This document shows, piece by piece, positions 39,382 through 51,482 of a stretch of DNA of 64,000 nt. The notes beneath the pieces are model-generated. The model saw only the letters and a list, made by a program, of their open reading frames with translations. It had not been told where the DNA came from and did no database searches. A program made the translations under genes and the position numbers. How positions within the stretch are numbered: the first letter of the stretch is position 1; the number at the start of each line of letters is the position of its first letter. Source of the stretch: Euryodendron excelsum (taxonomy: Eukaryota > Streptophyta > Magnoliopsida > Ericales > Pentaphylacaceae). The stretch covers positions 30,470,001 through 30,534,000 of the forward strand of contig CM065394.1 in the NCBI GenBank assembly GCA_033060915.1, written 5' to 3'.

Positions 39382-41627
39382 ATGGCTGCTCGCCTTAGGA
39401 AACTTGTGAATAGTCTGACGGCTATTGCTGCCTTTAAGTCTAGGTATAATATTGCCGACCAAGTTGGCCTTGAGTTGGTTGCCCCTAGTGACTATATGAT
39501 GGAAGAGACCGAGAAAGGGATACCCTTCCCTGTGATCGCCATCGTAGAAGGCGGCATCAGGTTTCCCTTGAACCCTTTCCTAGCAAAATTCTTTCATCAC
39601 ACAATGTGTGTTTGTTCTAAGTACACCTAAATATTTATAGGATCGTCATGGGGATGCTTGAGTTAAACCGAATCCTGGGTGTTAACTTAGGGTTTGTGGA
39701 GCTTGACTTCTACTATACTCTGTGTAAGGCTGGGGGTGATAGCTGAAAATTTTACCTTAGGGCAACTGATAAGGATAGAGAAATAATGAAATGCCTCCTG
39801 TCTTTTGGGTAAAGGCATATATGATGTCAGAGTTTGGGTTTCTGGCCCCTGGGAATTTAGCAATCTTCCTGTCGACCAAATGCCATCTGTACGATGCCGT
39901 AGAACCCCTAGAGAATTAGGTTTGTACCGACCCCTCTCTTTTCTGTGCGTATTAATTTGTTCACTTCTAATATGCTTTGTTTTGATTTTTTTAGAATCTG
40001 ATAAGAAGAACACAAAGAAGAAGACGTGGGGTGTCAATTTGAGCAATTTGCATAAGGTTTTGAACTACCGAGGCTCTGGTCGGCTCCGTGACATTGCAAG
40101 GATTCTTCACATTTTGCTGAACTACCCACTTTGGGTTTTTTCCTTTATAGTAGCCTTTGGGATTCCACCAGGCGTAATTGCCCAACTATTAAAGGAGGGT
40201 TCGGCTGGTGACTTTGCTAAAATCCCCATCAAGATTACAATCGAGCGAGTACTTTTCAACAATCAGGTGGCTATTGTCGATCTGCCTGCTAATGCATTAC
40301 CACCAGTTAAGAGTGCGGGGACTTAAGTTATTGGAGATGTCGTCCTAGTGACCTCAGGAATTGCTTTTCCAAGTTGTGCATCATTTGAGTTGCCTCCAAT
40401 CATTACTGACGCATTAACCAACATTTCTGGCACCGCAGGTTATCCGATCTATGATATTTCCTCTGAACGGTCGAGTTCATCTGAATCAGCATCTATGTCT
40501 ACTACATACACAATGCCCGATCACTGAGTTATAACCAAAATTGGGCGAAAACGGAAGCTAGTATAGCCTTCATCTTTAGATTCCGATAGCTCTAACAAGA
40601 TGAATTTGAAGGAGCTGAGGCTACAGAAGGCGGTGAAGAAACTAAAGAAATCGGGGAGGCCGGAGGTTGGTGTAGGAAAGTCCATACCCCCTCCTGCCAT
40701 TGTCGAGGTCGCTTCCCCCGAACCTAAAAAACAGAAGAGAGAGATGAGGTTGTTAAAGAAAAAGTTAACAGTGGGGGATACAGTTGTTGAACCAACTCTG
40801 AAGAAACAAAAGGTCGCGTCGACTAATCCCCGTCCTAGTAGTAGTGTCGTAACTGACGATGCCGACCTCATGGTCATAAAACCCGACAGTGGTGGTCATC
40901 CTATGCTGGAGAGCGATTCCATGATTAAGTCGGCTGAGGTAGCAATGGGGGTGGTTCAAAATACCCTCCAGAAAGTTGACATTGACTTATTGGAAAGTAG
41001 TAATGGCTTATCGATCTTCTTAGGAGCTTTCCATGAATCCTTATTGGTAAGTTCTTCGGTTTCTATATGTCCTTTTTTGTAATGTTGGTTATGTACCTAA
41101 TTTAGCAAGTCTTTTTTACTTCTATGGCTTTCTCAATGCTATAAAGGCTATATGCTGTTTTCGAGTTCTATCCAAGGAGCACAAGAAACTCATTGAAGAG
41201 CATGCCACACTGAAGAATAGTGGATTAAATCAAAGAAGGTCTAACTAATAGCTACAAAGGAGGTCGAGAAGGCGAAGATTGCCCTGAAATAGGTCGTTGC
41301 TGATCTAAGTAAAAGGGATGTCGACTTCTCGAAGCTAGAGGATGAAAATGTTGTGCTCTCGGTGGATTTGTATAAGGTGAAGGGCAGTTAAGGGACTCTA
41401 AGCCGATCTTACAAAGGCTAAGGTTGAGGCCGAGACAAGTTATAAACAAGGTGCGATGGATAATGCTCAGGATTTTGCGCAGCAAATGGTTGATCTCTCC
41501 CAGTCAATCTTTGTTGCAGGTTGGGAAGGGGCTTTAAAAGAAATGAAGGTCGAGAGCTTCTCCCGCATCTGGAAGAATATTCTAAACTACTTTGAGACTA
41601 CCCTAAAAGTGATGCTGAGGATATCTC
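39382..41627 (+). pseudogene. Antisense ORF of the Tat element (putative 'gypsy type transposon' domain), main part
   Basis: It starts MAARLRKLVNSLTAIAAFK. It then shows a GGIRFPLNPFLAKFF segment, MGMLELNRILGVNLGFVELD, and VWVSGPWEFSNLPVD, the pattern of the domain annotated in plants as a putative gypsy-type transposon. A basic stretch follows (LKKSGRPEV, PKKQKREMRLLKKKL, about 40600-40790), then helical segments. Frames change near 39630, 39750, 40320, 41080 and 41600 and there are in-frame stops, so it is dead. Some breaks could be introns. Function is unknown. It is interrupted at 41627 by the Sirevirus-like element and resumes at 49782. Confidence 0.7.
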
Positions 41628-43597
41628 TGTTGGTCAAGTAGGCAACCCAAGAAGGGGGGTGAATTGGGTTTTATGAAATTTATATCAAACAATGTAACTA
41701 AAAACAATTTACGTAATGTAGCAGTGAGCAATCAAACTAATAACCAAGCAAACAAATAATAAGATGCAATGCAAGGAAGTAACATGAGCAAAGAGATAAA
41801 GAACCCCAGATTTATAGAGGTTCGGCCAATCTTGCCTACGTCCTCTCTTTCTCGATCCTCTCGAAGGTATTCCATTATGTAAAATCCCTTACACAGTTTG
41901 CTAGTTTTGCTACAAGTGTCCAGCTCACTCTTACAAGAACTCTTTCCCAAGCTCTCAAAACCCAAGAGATTTTATCCAAGTTTCTCTCAAACTTACGAGT
42001 GATTTTGTCTAAGCTTCACTCAAACTTACAAGTGATTTTGTTCAAGTTTCATTCAATCTTACAAGTGTTTTTCCCAAGCTACACTCAAACTCACAAGTTT
42101 ACAAACCAACCCAATAATAGATGAAGGTTTATTAATAAATAACTCTCTCTTAAAGAGTAGATAAACAAATTTTCAGCTCACTCAAGAACCCCTCAAATGA
42201 ATAAAAACAGAGTGTAAGATGTATGAGATGAAATCTCACTTGTATGCTTGATCTTGTGTTCTTCTCTTGTTCTTCTTACACAAATATGTGTTGGGGATCT
42301 TGTATATATAGCCTTGAGTTGATTCTAATTGTTGGTGGTGGATGAGAGACCATTTGATATGAAAACGGCGGAATACAACGTTCAAAAATAGAGTCGTTAC
42401 TGTAAATGAGTCGACTCTTTTTATGTTTCAACAGATTTTTCAAGGCTCTGTCCAAATGAGTCGGCTCTTTTGCTCTAGGGCTCTTGATGTTTGAAACTGC
42501 AAAATCAACTCTCTGTTTGAATGAGTTGACTCTTTTAGAGTGAGGGGTCGACTCTTTTGATCTCCATTACAATTTTCAACTTCTGTTTGAATGAGTCGAC
42601 TATTTTGCTTGAGGGGTCGACTCTTTTTAGAAAAATATTTAACTTTTGTAATATTTCTTCAATCTTCTTCGATATCTTCAAGCTCTTTAAGGATCATATA
42701 ACTAAGGTTTCTAAGGCTTGAAAAGACTTTTTCAAGACATGTTGACTTCAAGAACACCTTCAACTCTTTAAGATAAAATCAATACACTTTTGATTACATT
42801 TATAGCTCTTCAATTAACATCATTTCTTCCATTGATCCAAGTTTTCTTCAAAATTTTCAAAAGAGCTTTCAAGACTTGAGATATTTTTTCTTCAACTGAT
42901 CTTTCATGCTTATTTGAACTTCTTTAATTTTTTTGCTTGATCTTCATCAACTTAATTTCTTCTATAACTTATTTCATCTATTCAAGATTTTAACATAATC
43001 TTCAATGAAGCTTCCAACTCTTGTGATTTCTTATCAATACTTTCAAGACATCTTCAAATCTTCCAAGGAGAGCTTCCATGTCTTGTAAGAGTCATTTAAA
43101 TGAAGTTGTAACTATGAGATTGCTGAATGTATCAACTCATCATACTTCACCAACCTTTGATCTTTCTTGACAAGCTTCTTAATACAAGTTCGTCAATGTG
43201 ATAAGCAGAAACTTACTCCCCTTTTCTTTTGTGCTTTATGCCTCAGAGCATACAAGTTTTGCTCTCCCTTTCTTATGCAATTGATGCTTTAGTGGATTAA
43301 TATAGTCATGAGGAATGAGGGTCTTCATAGTGAATAAAATTTTGAATTCCCATAAGGTCTTTAATTGTTTGCATCATTCTTTTCAATACTTGTTGAACTC
43401 CTTGAATATCTTCAAACTCTTCAAGAATAAGATTACCTAAGTAATCTTTTTGTTGAATATTCAACCAATCAGTTCAAATATTTTCTTGTTATCAAATTAT
43501 TATAATCTAATCTGCACACTCAAGTGAAATTATTAGATAACAACCACATGATTTTGTTATCATCAAAATCAACATAGAGATCAACCTTGAGTCAACA
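41628..43597 (-). repeat. Sirevirus-like LTR, 3' copy
   Basis: It is collinear with 47749-49776, with many point differences and a small number of indels. On the - strand a TATATATA box lies near 42308-42300. It contains a palindrome array at 42408-42623. Confidence 0.9.
42408..42623. repeat. Array of GAGTCGACTC palindromes in the left LTR
   Basis: Six GAGTCGACTC-type words, two exact at the ends of pattern and others one base off (GAGTCGGCTC, GAGTTGACTC, GGGTCGACTC), are spaced 25-70 bp, most followed by TTTT. In the right LTR the array spans 48561-48802, and four more words lie inside the element at about 45428-45528. Confidence 0.8.
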
Positions 43598-43975
43598 ATC
43601 TCCCCCTTTTTGATAATGAAAAAACCTTAAAAATATATGCAATTCAGCTTAATATAAATGAAGCATATCAGAATAAGAATACTTTTTACATATAATATTT
43701 GTTTCCCTTTTTCATATATTTTCTTAAAGTATTTATCTCCCTTTTTGTCAATCAATCAAAAAGGGCTAGCACAAAATATAATGCAAATGTAGAGTAAAAA
43801 ATATTCATGCATATTCTAGATTTTCTCCTCAATGAAAAATATTTCGCCCCTTATGGAAGATATAAAATTATGTACACAAATATTTCTCCCCTGTTTTCAA
43901 ATAGATTATCTCTCCCCTTAATAAATGATTTCTCTTTGCTATGGCATACAACATTTCTCTTCCTTTTTGTCAACT
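43598..43975 (-). promoter_or_regulatory. Multiple polypurine tracts upstream of the 3' LTR
   Basis: On the - strand the bases next to the LTR are AAAAAGGGGGAGAT, the primary tract. Further copies of AAAAAGGGAAAC, AAAAAGGGAGAT, AAGGGGCGAAA, AGGGGAGAAA, AAGGGGAGAGA and AAAAAGGAAGAG follow at about 43708, 43735, 43848, 43890, 43917 and 43960. Serial tracts at this place are a reported Sirevirus trait. Confidence 0.75.
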
Positions 43976-44402
43976 TATCAAAAATAATTTATGAGAGATT
44001 TATAACATGTACAATAGCCAAAAATATTAAGATAGAATGATAATTCTTGATAGTGTATTAGCAACAAAGTAGCAAACACTTAAGTAGTGTGGCAATAACA
44101 TAGAAAGTTCATTCAACTACTTAAGATATTATTTCATCAAAATCAAGAAGAATATTAAGCATCAAACATATACTAGCATGCAAAATATTCAGAATGAATG
44201 ATAGTCATTCAACATTCACGAACCAAAATAGTTTTTTATTAAGATCACAACCCATGTAATCAAAAAATTTAAAATGCAGCAATGTAATGCTAATGCAAAA
44301 CTGTGCAAGTGGTGATTAGGTCATATCAATTAGATCTTTGGAGAGTTTGGAAGTTAAGATTCTTAGTTTAAGATAGTATGGTCTTGGCTTTTGGGGATGT
44401 TT

Positions 44403-44699
44403 TTAGGAGTAAAAATTTGTTAAATTTGAGCAGGAAATGGCTGGCTGAATTTTTTCAGGTGGTTCTTCATCAGAAACAATCTCTTCTTTGTCAAAGAATG
44501 AAGTGCTTTCTTTTCCATATTCTTCTACAGATGAACTACTGCTTGAGTTCCTTCTTACTAGAGTGTAGTCCACAGTACAAGCTCTTCTAATCTCCTCTTT
44601 TGCTTTGTTTCTTGTAGCCACAATCTCTTGATAGTCCTTCATCTCCTTCATCATGCCCATTAGGACATCTATTTGACAATTTTCAAAAATTTTTATCAT
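44403..44699 (-). pseudogene. Short open frame in the 3' region of the gag-only element
   Basis: 98 codons, charged, with a Ser-rich run and an acidic tail (EEIVSDEEPPEKI). It lies between gag and the 3' LTR, where some Sireviruses keep an additional, envelope-like ORF. I see no membrane segment or signal and no recognisable similarity, so it may be chance or a worn remnant. Confidence 0.25.
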
Positions 44700-46117
44700 G
44701 AAAAGAATGTTCTTTGCAGCTCTTGAAATTTCTTCTTCTTGCTTTAAAAACTCCTCTTGATAGGAGTATCCTCCCCCTCATAATGATATCCAGTTTTTGC
44801 TTCAAAAACCAAATCTTCATTCAATTGACATCTCATTCTCTTTAGAGTAGACTGATTATACCCATCAGTCTTTGACATCACTTCCTTCTTTGCTTCTCCT
44901 TTCTAGTGTATCATATCATTATGCAAACAAGATCTTCTTAGTTTCAGCCATATGAATCACTATATATGTTGTCAAAGTGATCTTTGTCTCAAATAGATAA
45001 GCCTTTCCTTTGCAGATATCTTCTCCAAATAGGGATCATTTCCAGCCAATTATCCTCTTATTTTTCAATAATATTTCTTTGTCATTTGAGAGGATTCATC
45101 TTTTCTTTTCCTTTTCTTGCTTCTCATTTCTGGTGTACCATATCTCAAAATTCCCTGTTCAATATTTTTCTCCTTGACTTCTTTCTTCTTTGTGAGAGGT
45201 TTGGGTAGACAAAATTTGATTTGGATAATTTATATAGGTAGAATGAGAGACAAAAGTCATTCTTAGTGTTTGGAAATGCAATTGATGAAGATTGGTTAAC
45301 AATGAGATTTGAAATCCATGCATAATGTATGTAAATGATTAATGCAAATAAGATTTAAACACATTTATGAATATGCCCAAGGGTGGACTCATTTTTTGTG
45401 TGAAAAGATTTTTGAGCTATCTGTCAACATAGGTTGACTCTTTTGACAAGAGGAGTCGACTATTTTCAACAGAGGACTTCTGGGGCTAATTCCAAAATCC
45501 AGGGGTTGACTTTTTTAAGGCATGAGTCGACTCTTTTTCTTATAAAATGCATAAATAATTTTTAAATGCCATGAAATGCAGCAAGTAAATACATAATTGA
45601 TTTTAAAAGATATATATATGCATTATCAAATGTATATAACAACCTAAGCACTTAGGATAATGGATTGCACATGCTCAACATGAAGTACATAGCATATATA
45701 TATATATATATCATCAAAATCAATCAAATTAAAGGATTGCACATGCTCAATACTCTTAAGAGTCAATATGTGTGATTCTTTAGGAATGAATAGAAATCTT
45801 GCATATATACACATACTAAACATAATATATGTTCAGCTAGCAGTGAGATATAACAAGGATCCTATCATGCTTCTATAAAGTTTAGTATTAAAAGGAGTAC
45901 CTTGATTAACACCATCCAATTTTGTTGATGTAGCTGTGGAATTGCTTAGAAGCTTTGAGTTTCACACATCAAATTGTTTAAGTAGGTGTCTAATGCACGT
46001 GACTTTGATTTTACAAGTATTTCTTCCAGTTATATACCTTGAGAAACCACTTTCGAAATACCAACAATCCTTCTTGACTTAGGATTGGATTTTAGGCAAA
46101 CCTACAATGAGAACAAT

Positions 46118-47692
46118 TCAAGTTTTATTCTTTGGTGCCCACATCATCTTGGGTCTTTTGGGGTTAGTGTTCAATGTTCTTTTTGAAACCAAAGCCTTTT
46201 TATAAGCATATGATTTTTGCATAGTAAAACATTGATTTGCAAGATGACCTTTCTTATGGCAATGAGAACAAGTAATCTGAGATTTTCTTAAGGGGGCTTC
46301 AAAATGATTATTTAAAATCTTTTTCTTCTTAAAAGGATTATAACCTATTCCAGCCTTGTCAAGAGAGCACTTTTGTTTACCAAGCATAGCATTAAGATTT
46401 TCTTTCCCATCAACACACTTTGCAAGCATAGCCTTGTCATTTACTTTTTCTTTCAAAACAAAGTTTTCCTTCTTCAAAAGATCATTTGCAGATTGTAAAT
46501 CCTCATTTTCTTTTGTAAGAGAAGCAATCATCTTTTTGAGCAAACTATTCTTTATACTAAATTTTCTAAATTCAGCAAGCAAATCATCAAATACATTTTG
46601 TAGTTCATCAAAAGTAAAATCAGAATTTATTACCTCATTTTCTTCTTCATCTCCATGATCCATTAGACATAAATTGGCCATTTCTTCAGTTTCAGATTCA
46701 TCCGAGCTGGAGCTTTCAGTGTCACTCCATGTTACAGCCAATGCTTTTGCTCCTTTGCCATTCTTCCATCTCTTTTTGAGTTGAGGACATTCAGGTTTGA
46801 TATGTCCAGACTTTTTGCATTCAAAGCAAATCATGGAAGAGTCATTTTTGCTGGAATCTCCTTTAGGTTCGTGCTTCTTTCCTCCTCTCCATTTTCTTTT
46901 CAAGAATTTCTTGGACTTCCTTGTAAGCACATCAAGTTCTTCTTCATTTTTTTTTATCACTGTCAGATTTGTTTTTTGGTGTGGTAGACTTGAATGCAAT
47001 AGATTTCTTTCTCTTGTCCTTTTCTTCTTGAGCCATTTGGTTTTGGGTCAGCTTATAGGTCATGAGAGATCCAAGTAATTCCTCAAGTGACAAAGTGTTA
47101 AGATCCTTTGCTTCTTGTATAGCAGTCACCTTAGCTTCCCAAGCCTTTGGCAAAGTTCTAAGAATCTTTCTCACCTGTTCACTATTAGAGTAGATCTTTC
47201 CAAGAGATTTCAATCCATTAATAATATCAGTAAATCGTGTAAATATTTCAATAATGGATTCTTCTGATAACATTCTAAACATTTCATAATTATGTACAAG
47301 AATGTTAATTTTCGATTCCTTAACTTGGTTGGTACCTCCATGAGTAATCTTTAATCTATCCCAAATTTCTTTAGCAGATTCACAAGGAGATATCCTATTG
47401 AATTCATTTAGGTCTAATGCAAAATATAATAAATTCATAGCTTTAGCATTCAGCTGCATAATCCATAAATCAGATTCATTTCATTCATTTTTTGTTTGAA
47501 AACAACCACTGTTTCTATTATTTTTGTAGGAACTTTGGGATCATTTAAAATAATCCTCCATAACTCATAATGTACAGATTGTATGTAAATTTTCATTCTA
47601 TTTTTTCAATAGTTATAATTTGTTACATTGAACAAGGGAGGTCTAGCAATAGATTGACCCTCACCTAGAGAGCTTCCAAATATGGTTGCCAT
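46118..47692 (-). pseudogene. Sirevirus-like gag with two zinc knuckles
   Basis: It starts with ATG at 47692 (MATIFGSSLGEGQSIARPPL), 43 bp past the primer-binding site. A Trp codon of the N-terminal domain is TGA (around 47600) and further stops lie at about 47460. From 47459 the frame holds the UBN2 capsid domain (SAKEIWDRLKITHGG, ILRTLPKAWEAKVTAI, LSLEELLGSLMTYK). A frame change near 46944-46999 follows. Then come CFECKKSGHIKPEC, an acidic stretch, a coiled coil (about 46640-46440), a second knuckle CSHCHKKGHLANQC, and the end MWAPKNKT. In intact relatives protease follows here; in this copy it has been lost. Confidence 0.85.
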
Positions 47693-47734
47693 GAATCAAC
47701 TCTAAGGATATTAAGCCTTTAAAATAGAGTACTA

Positions 47735-47748
47735 GCTCTGATACTAAT
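47735..47748 (-). other. Primer-binding site of the Sirevirus-like element
   Basis: On the - strand ATTAGTATCAGAGC directly follows the LTR end. It is one base off TGGTATCAGAGC, the initiator Met tRNA complement. Confidence 0.8.
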
Positions 47749-49776
47749 TGTTGGCCCAAGTAAGCAACCCAAGAGGGGGGTGAATTGGGTTTTATAAAAT
47801 TTATATCAAACAATGTAACTAAAAACGATTTAAGCAATGTAGCAGTGAGCAATTAAACTAATAATCAAGTAAGCAAATAATAAGATGCAATGCAAGGAAG
47901 TAATATGAGCAAAGAGATGAAGAACACCTGATTTATAAAAGTTCGGCCAACCTTGCCTACGTCCTCTCTTCCTCGATCTTCTCGAAGATATTTCACTATG
48001 TAAAATCCCTTACACAGTTTGCTAGTTTTGCTACAAGTGTCCAGCTCACTTTTATAAGAGCTCTTTCTCAAGCTCTCAAAACCCAATAGATTTTGTCCAA
48101 ACTTCTCTCAAACTTACAAGTGATTTTGTCCAAGCTTCACTCAAACTTACAAGTAATTTTGTCAAAGTTTCACTCAAGCTTACAAGTGTTTTTCCCAAGC
48201 TACACTCAAACTCACAAGTGTTTTTTTCAAGAACACTCAAACTCACAAGTTTACAAACCAACCCAAGAATAGATGAAGGTTGTATAATGAATAACTCTCT
48301 CTCAAACAGTAGATAAACAAATTTTCAGCTCACTTAAGAACCCCCCAAATGAATAAAAACAGAGTGTACGATGTATGAGATGAAATCTCACTTGTAATGC
48401 TTGATCTTGTGTTCTTCTCTTATTCTTCTTACACAAATATGTGTTGGGGATCTTGTATATATAGCCTTGAGTTGATTCTAGCTGTTGGTGGTGGATGAGA
48501 GACTATTTGATACGAAAATGATGAAGTATAATGTGAAAAAATAGAGCTATTGCTGTAAATGAGTCAACTCTTTTGCTGCAGGGGTTGACTCTTTTTATGC
48601 TTCAATAGATTTTTCAAGGCTCTGTCTAAATGAGTCGACTCTTTTGCTCTAGAGTCAACTCTTTTTGTCTGGAGCTGCAAAATTAACTCTCTATTTGAAT
48701 GAGTTGGCTCTTTTAGAATAAGGGGTCGACTCTTTTGATCTCTATCAAAATTTTCAGCTTTTGTTTGAATGAGTCGACTCTTTTGCTTGAGGGGTCGATT
48801 CTTTTTAGAAAAATCCTTAACCTTTGCAATATTTCTTCAATCTTCTTCAATATCTTCAATCTCTTTAAGAATCATCTAACTAAGGTTTCTAAGGCTTGAA
48901 AAGACTTCTTCAAGGCATATTGACTTCAAGAACACCTTCAACTTTTTAAGATGAAATCAATACACTTTTGATTACATTTAGAGTTCTTCAATCAACGTCA
49001 CTTCTTCCATTGATCCAAGTCTTTTTCAAAATCTTCAAGAGAGCTTCCAAGACTTAAGATATCTTTTCTTCAACTGATCTTTCATGCTTATTTGAACTTC
49101 TTCAATTTCTTTGCTTTATCTTCATCAACTTGATTTCTGCTATAACTTCTTTCATCTATTCAAGACTTCAACATAATCTTCAATAAAGCTTCCAACTCTT
49201 GTGATTTCCTATCAATACTTTCAAGACATTTTCAAATCTTCCAAGGTGAGCTTCCATGTCTTATAAGAGTCATCTAAATGAGGTTGTAACTATGAGAGTG
49301 CTGAATGTATCAACTCATCATACTTCACCAACCTTTGATCTTTCTTGACAAGTTTCTCAATACAAGTTCTTCAATGTGATAAGCAGAAACTTACTCCCCT
49401 TTTCTTTTGTGCTTTATGCCTCAGAGCATATAAGTTTTTGCTCCCCGTTTCTTATGCAATTGATACTTTAGTGGATTGATATAGCGATGAGGATCGAGGG
49501 TCTTCATAGTGAATAAATTCTTGAATTTTCATAAGATCTTTAGTTATTTGCATCATTCTTTTCAATACTTATTGAACTCCCTGAACATCTTCAAATTCTT
49601 CAAGAATAAGATTACCTAAGTAATCTTTTTGTTGGATATTCAACCAATCAGTTCAAATATTTTCTTATTATCAAATTATTATAATCTAATCTGCACACCC
49701 AAGTGAAATTATTAGATAACAACCACATAATTTTGTTATCATCAAAATCAACATGGGGATCAACCTTGAGTCAACA
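47749..49776 (-). repeat. Sirevirus-like LTR, 5' copy
   Basis: 2028 bp, TGTTGG to GTCAACA. It carries eight GAGTCGACTC-type words at 48561-48802, two more than the other copy. Confidence 0.9.
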
Positions 49777-49781
49777 ATCTC

Positions 49782-49947
49782 CAAGACAGCTAAAGGCACA
49801 GACATCCCAGTGGACTTGGCTACTGATGTATCCAAGACGGCTGAGGTTGATGCCACAGATATGTCATTTGTTGCTCCAGCGATTGAGCCTATTGTTACTA
49901 ATTTGGCTACTCTTGTTGCGAAGCCTGCTAAAGATATTGTGCTTTAG
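49782..49947 (+). pseudogene. Antisense ORF of the Tat element, C-terminal part
   Basis: Just past the ATCTC duplication the frame continues with KTAKGTDIPVDLATDVSKTA and ends IVL before TAG at 49945-49947. With one ATCTC counted, it is in frame with the last codons on the left side (41600-41627). This confirms both the site and the single original ORF. Confidence 0.75.
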
Positions 49948-50401
49948 CTTTTAGGATTTTCTTTGGTTTTTTATTAGAACACTTGTATTTTTTTGTTACA
50001 AAACCTGTAATTCCATTTTTCTTTTGAATGAATCCAGATTTTACTATTTCAATTGATTCTGGTATTGATGTTTTTTGCTTCTTCTAATTCAGTAACACCG
50101 ATTAGTTTTAACAGTTGGTTTTTGTTTTGTTTTGTTTAGCCTTTATTAGCCGACCTGACCAACTTGGACATAACCAAGTTTTTACACTTGGTTTTTATGA
50201 CCTTTATTAGCCAACCTGCCCAACTTGGACATGACCAAGTTTTTACACTTCGTTTTTATTTTTGTCTCCCTTTAGTGCTTGTCTTTTGGAATGACATCAG
50301 ATAAGCAGATCTGTTAAATGACTTCCGGTTTTATTGATAATGCAAAGTTTTTGAAGGAAAGACAATATGTTGCTGTAACCAGCTACATCTTCTGAAAGAT
50401 A
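49948..50401. other. Spacer between the convergent antisense ORF and pol of the Tat element
   Basis: No ORF. It contains a direct duplication of about 66 bp (CTTTATTAGCC, then ACCTG, CAACTTGGACAT, ACCAAGTTTTTACACTT) at about 50140-50200 and 50204-50268. Confidence 0.6.
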
Positions 50402-50606
50402 CTTCTACAGGTAAATTTTTTAAAATTGTTCAAGTTCCAAGGTTGAGGTAGTTATCGTCCTTCTTCGATAGTTTCTAGTCGGTATGCCCCCACGCCAACT
50501 TGGGACGCGACTCTATATGGACCCTCCTAGTTGGGGCTAAGCTTTCCATCTGTTGGATCCTTCGTTGGCCCTAGTACTCTTTGCAACACTAAGTCCCCAG
50601 GGACGG
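50402..50606 (-). pseudogene. Tat integrase C-terminal end
   Basis: On the - strand it reads V-P-G-D-L-V-L-Q-R-V, then KLSP, EGPYRV, and AYRLETIEEG. This is the GDLVLRR ... GPY.V ... YRL chromodomain-like tail of gypsy integrases. A stop replaces the Trp before EGPY. It continues from 54963 across the LTR insertion. Confidence 0.85.
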
Positions 50607-51329
50607 TGTTGGCTTAAGTAGGCAACCCAAGAGGAAGGATGAATTGAGTTTTATGAAATTAATATCAAATAACGCAATTAAAAGCTGATTGAGTAATATA
50701 ACAGTGACTAATCAAAGTATAACTCAAGTAAACAAATTATATAATGCAATGCAAGCAGGTATTATAAGTAAAGAGGAAAAAAAGAGCAAGAAATGAACAA
50801 CACCAGATTTACAGAGGTTTGGCTAACCTTGCCTACGTCCTCTCTTTCTCGCTCCTCTTGAAGGTATTCTACTATATAAAGTCCCTTACACAATTGATGG
50901 TTTTGCTCCAGGTGTCCAACTCATTTCTTACAAGAGCTCGTTCCCAAGTTCTCTGAAACTTACAAGAGATTTTGTCCAAACTTCTCTCAAACTTACAAGT
51001 GTTTTTCCCAAGCTACACTCAAACTCACAAGTTTACAAACCCACCCAACAATAGATGAAGGTTGTACAATGAATAACTCTCTCTTAAAGAGTAGATAAAT
51101 AAATTTTCAGCTCACTCAAGAACCCCTAAATGAATAAAAACAGAGTATAAGATGTAGGAGATTAAATCTCACTTTCTAGCATTTGATCTTGTGTTCTTCT
51201 CATTCATATATATGTTAGGGATCTTCTATATATAGCCTTAAGTTGATTATGGCCGTTGGTAGTGGATGGGAGACCATTTGATGCAAGATCGCACTGTTAT
51301 AATGGTAAAAAATATAGCCGTTAGAGCCT

Positions 51330-51482
51330 ATGTGTCGACACATCAAGTCTTCATTCCCCAGATTTTGTTCACTACCTTCATGTGTCGACACAGGACTTCA
51401 TGTGTCAACACATAACCATCCATTCTTCAGATTTTGGCCACTGTCTTCATGTGTCGACACTTGAATCCATGTGTTAACACAT
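51330..51482. repeat. Array of ATGTGTCGACACAT palindromes in solo LTR A
   Basis: Five words, the first a perfect 14-bp palindrome and the last ATGTGTTAACACAT also perfect, with three near-perfect ones between. They lie at the position corresponding to the GAGTCGACTC array of the other LTRs. Confidence 0.85.

Larger units (their letters stand above)
41628..49776 (-). mobile_element. Sirevirus-like Ty1/Copia element, gag-only (pol missing)
   Basis: LTRs of 1970 bp (41628-43597) and 2028 bp (47749-49776) both start TGTTGG and end GTCAACA. The target duplication is ATCTC (41623-41627 and 49777-49781), perfect. A primer-binding site of the initiator-Met type follows the right LTR and a polypurine tract abuts the left one. 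Between them are only gag (47692-46118) and about 2.5 kb of AT-rich DNA. Protease, integrase, RT and RNase H are absent. Large LTRs, a long gag with two zinc knuckles and a coiled coil, and serial polypurine tracts point to the Sirevirus (SIRE/Maximus) lineage. It would depend on other copies for movement. Confidence 0.88.

Noticed and set aside
46356..47078. Hydrophobic + strand frames opposite gag
   Set aside because: They are antisense shadows of the Lys/Glu-rich gag, which yields Phe/Ser-rich translations on the other strand.
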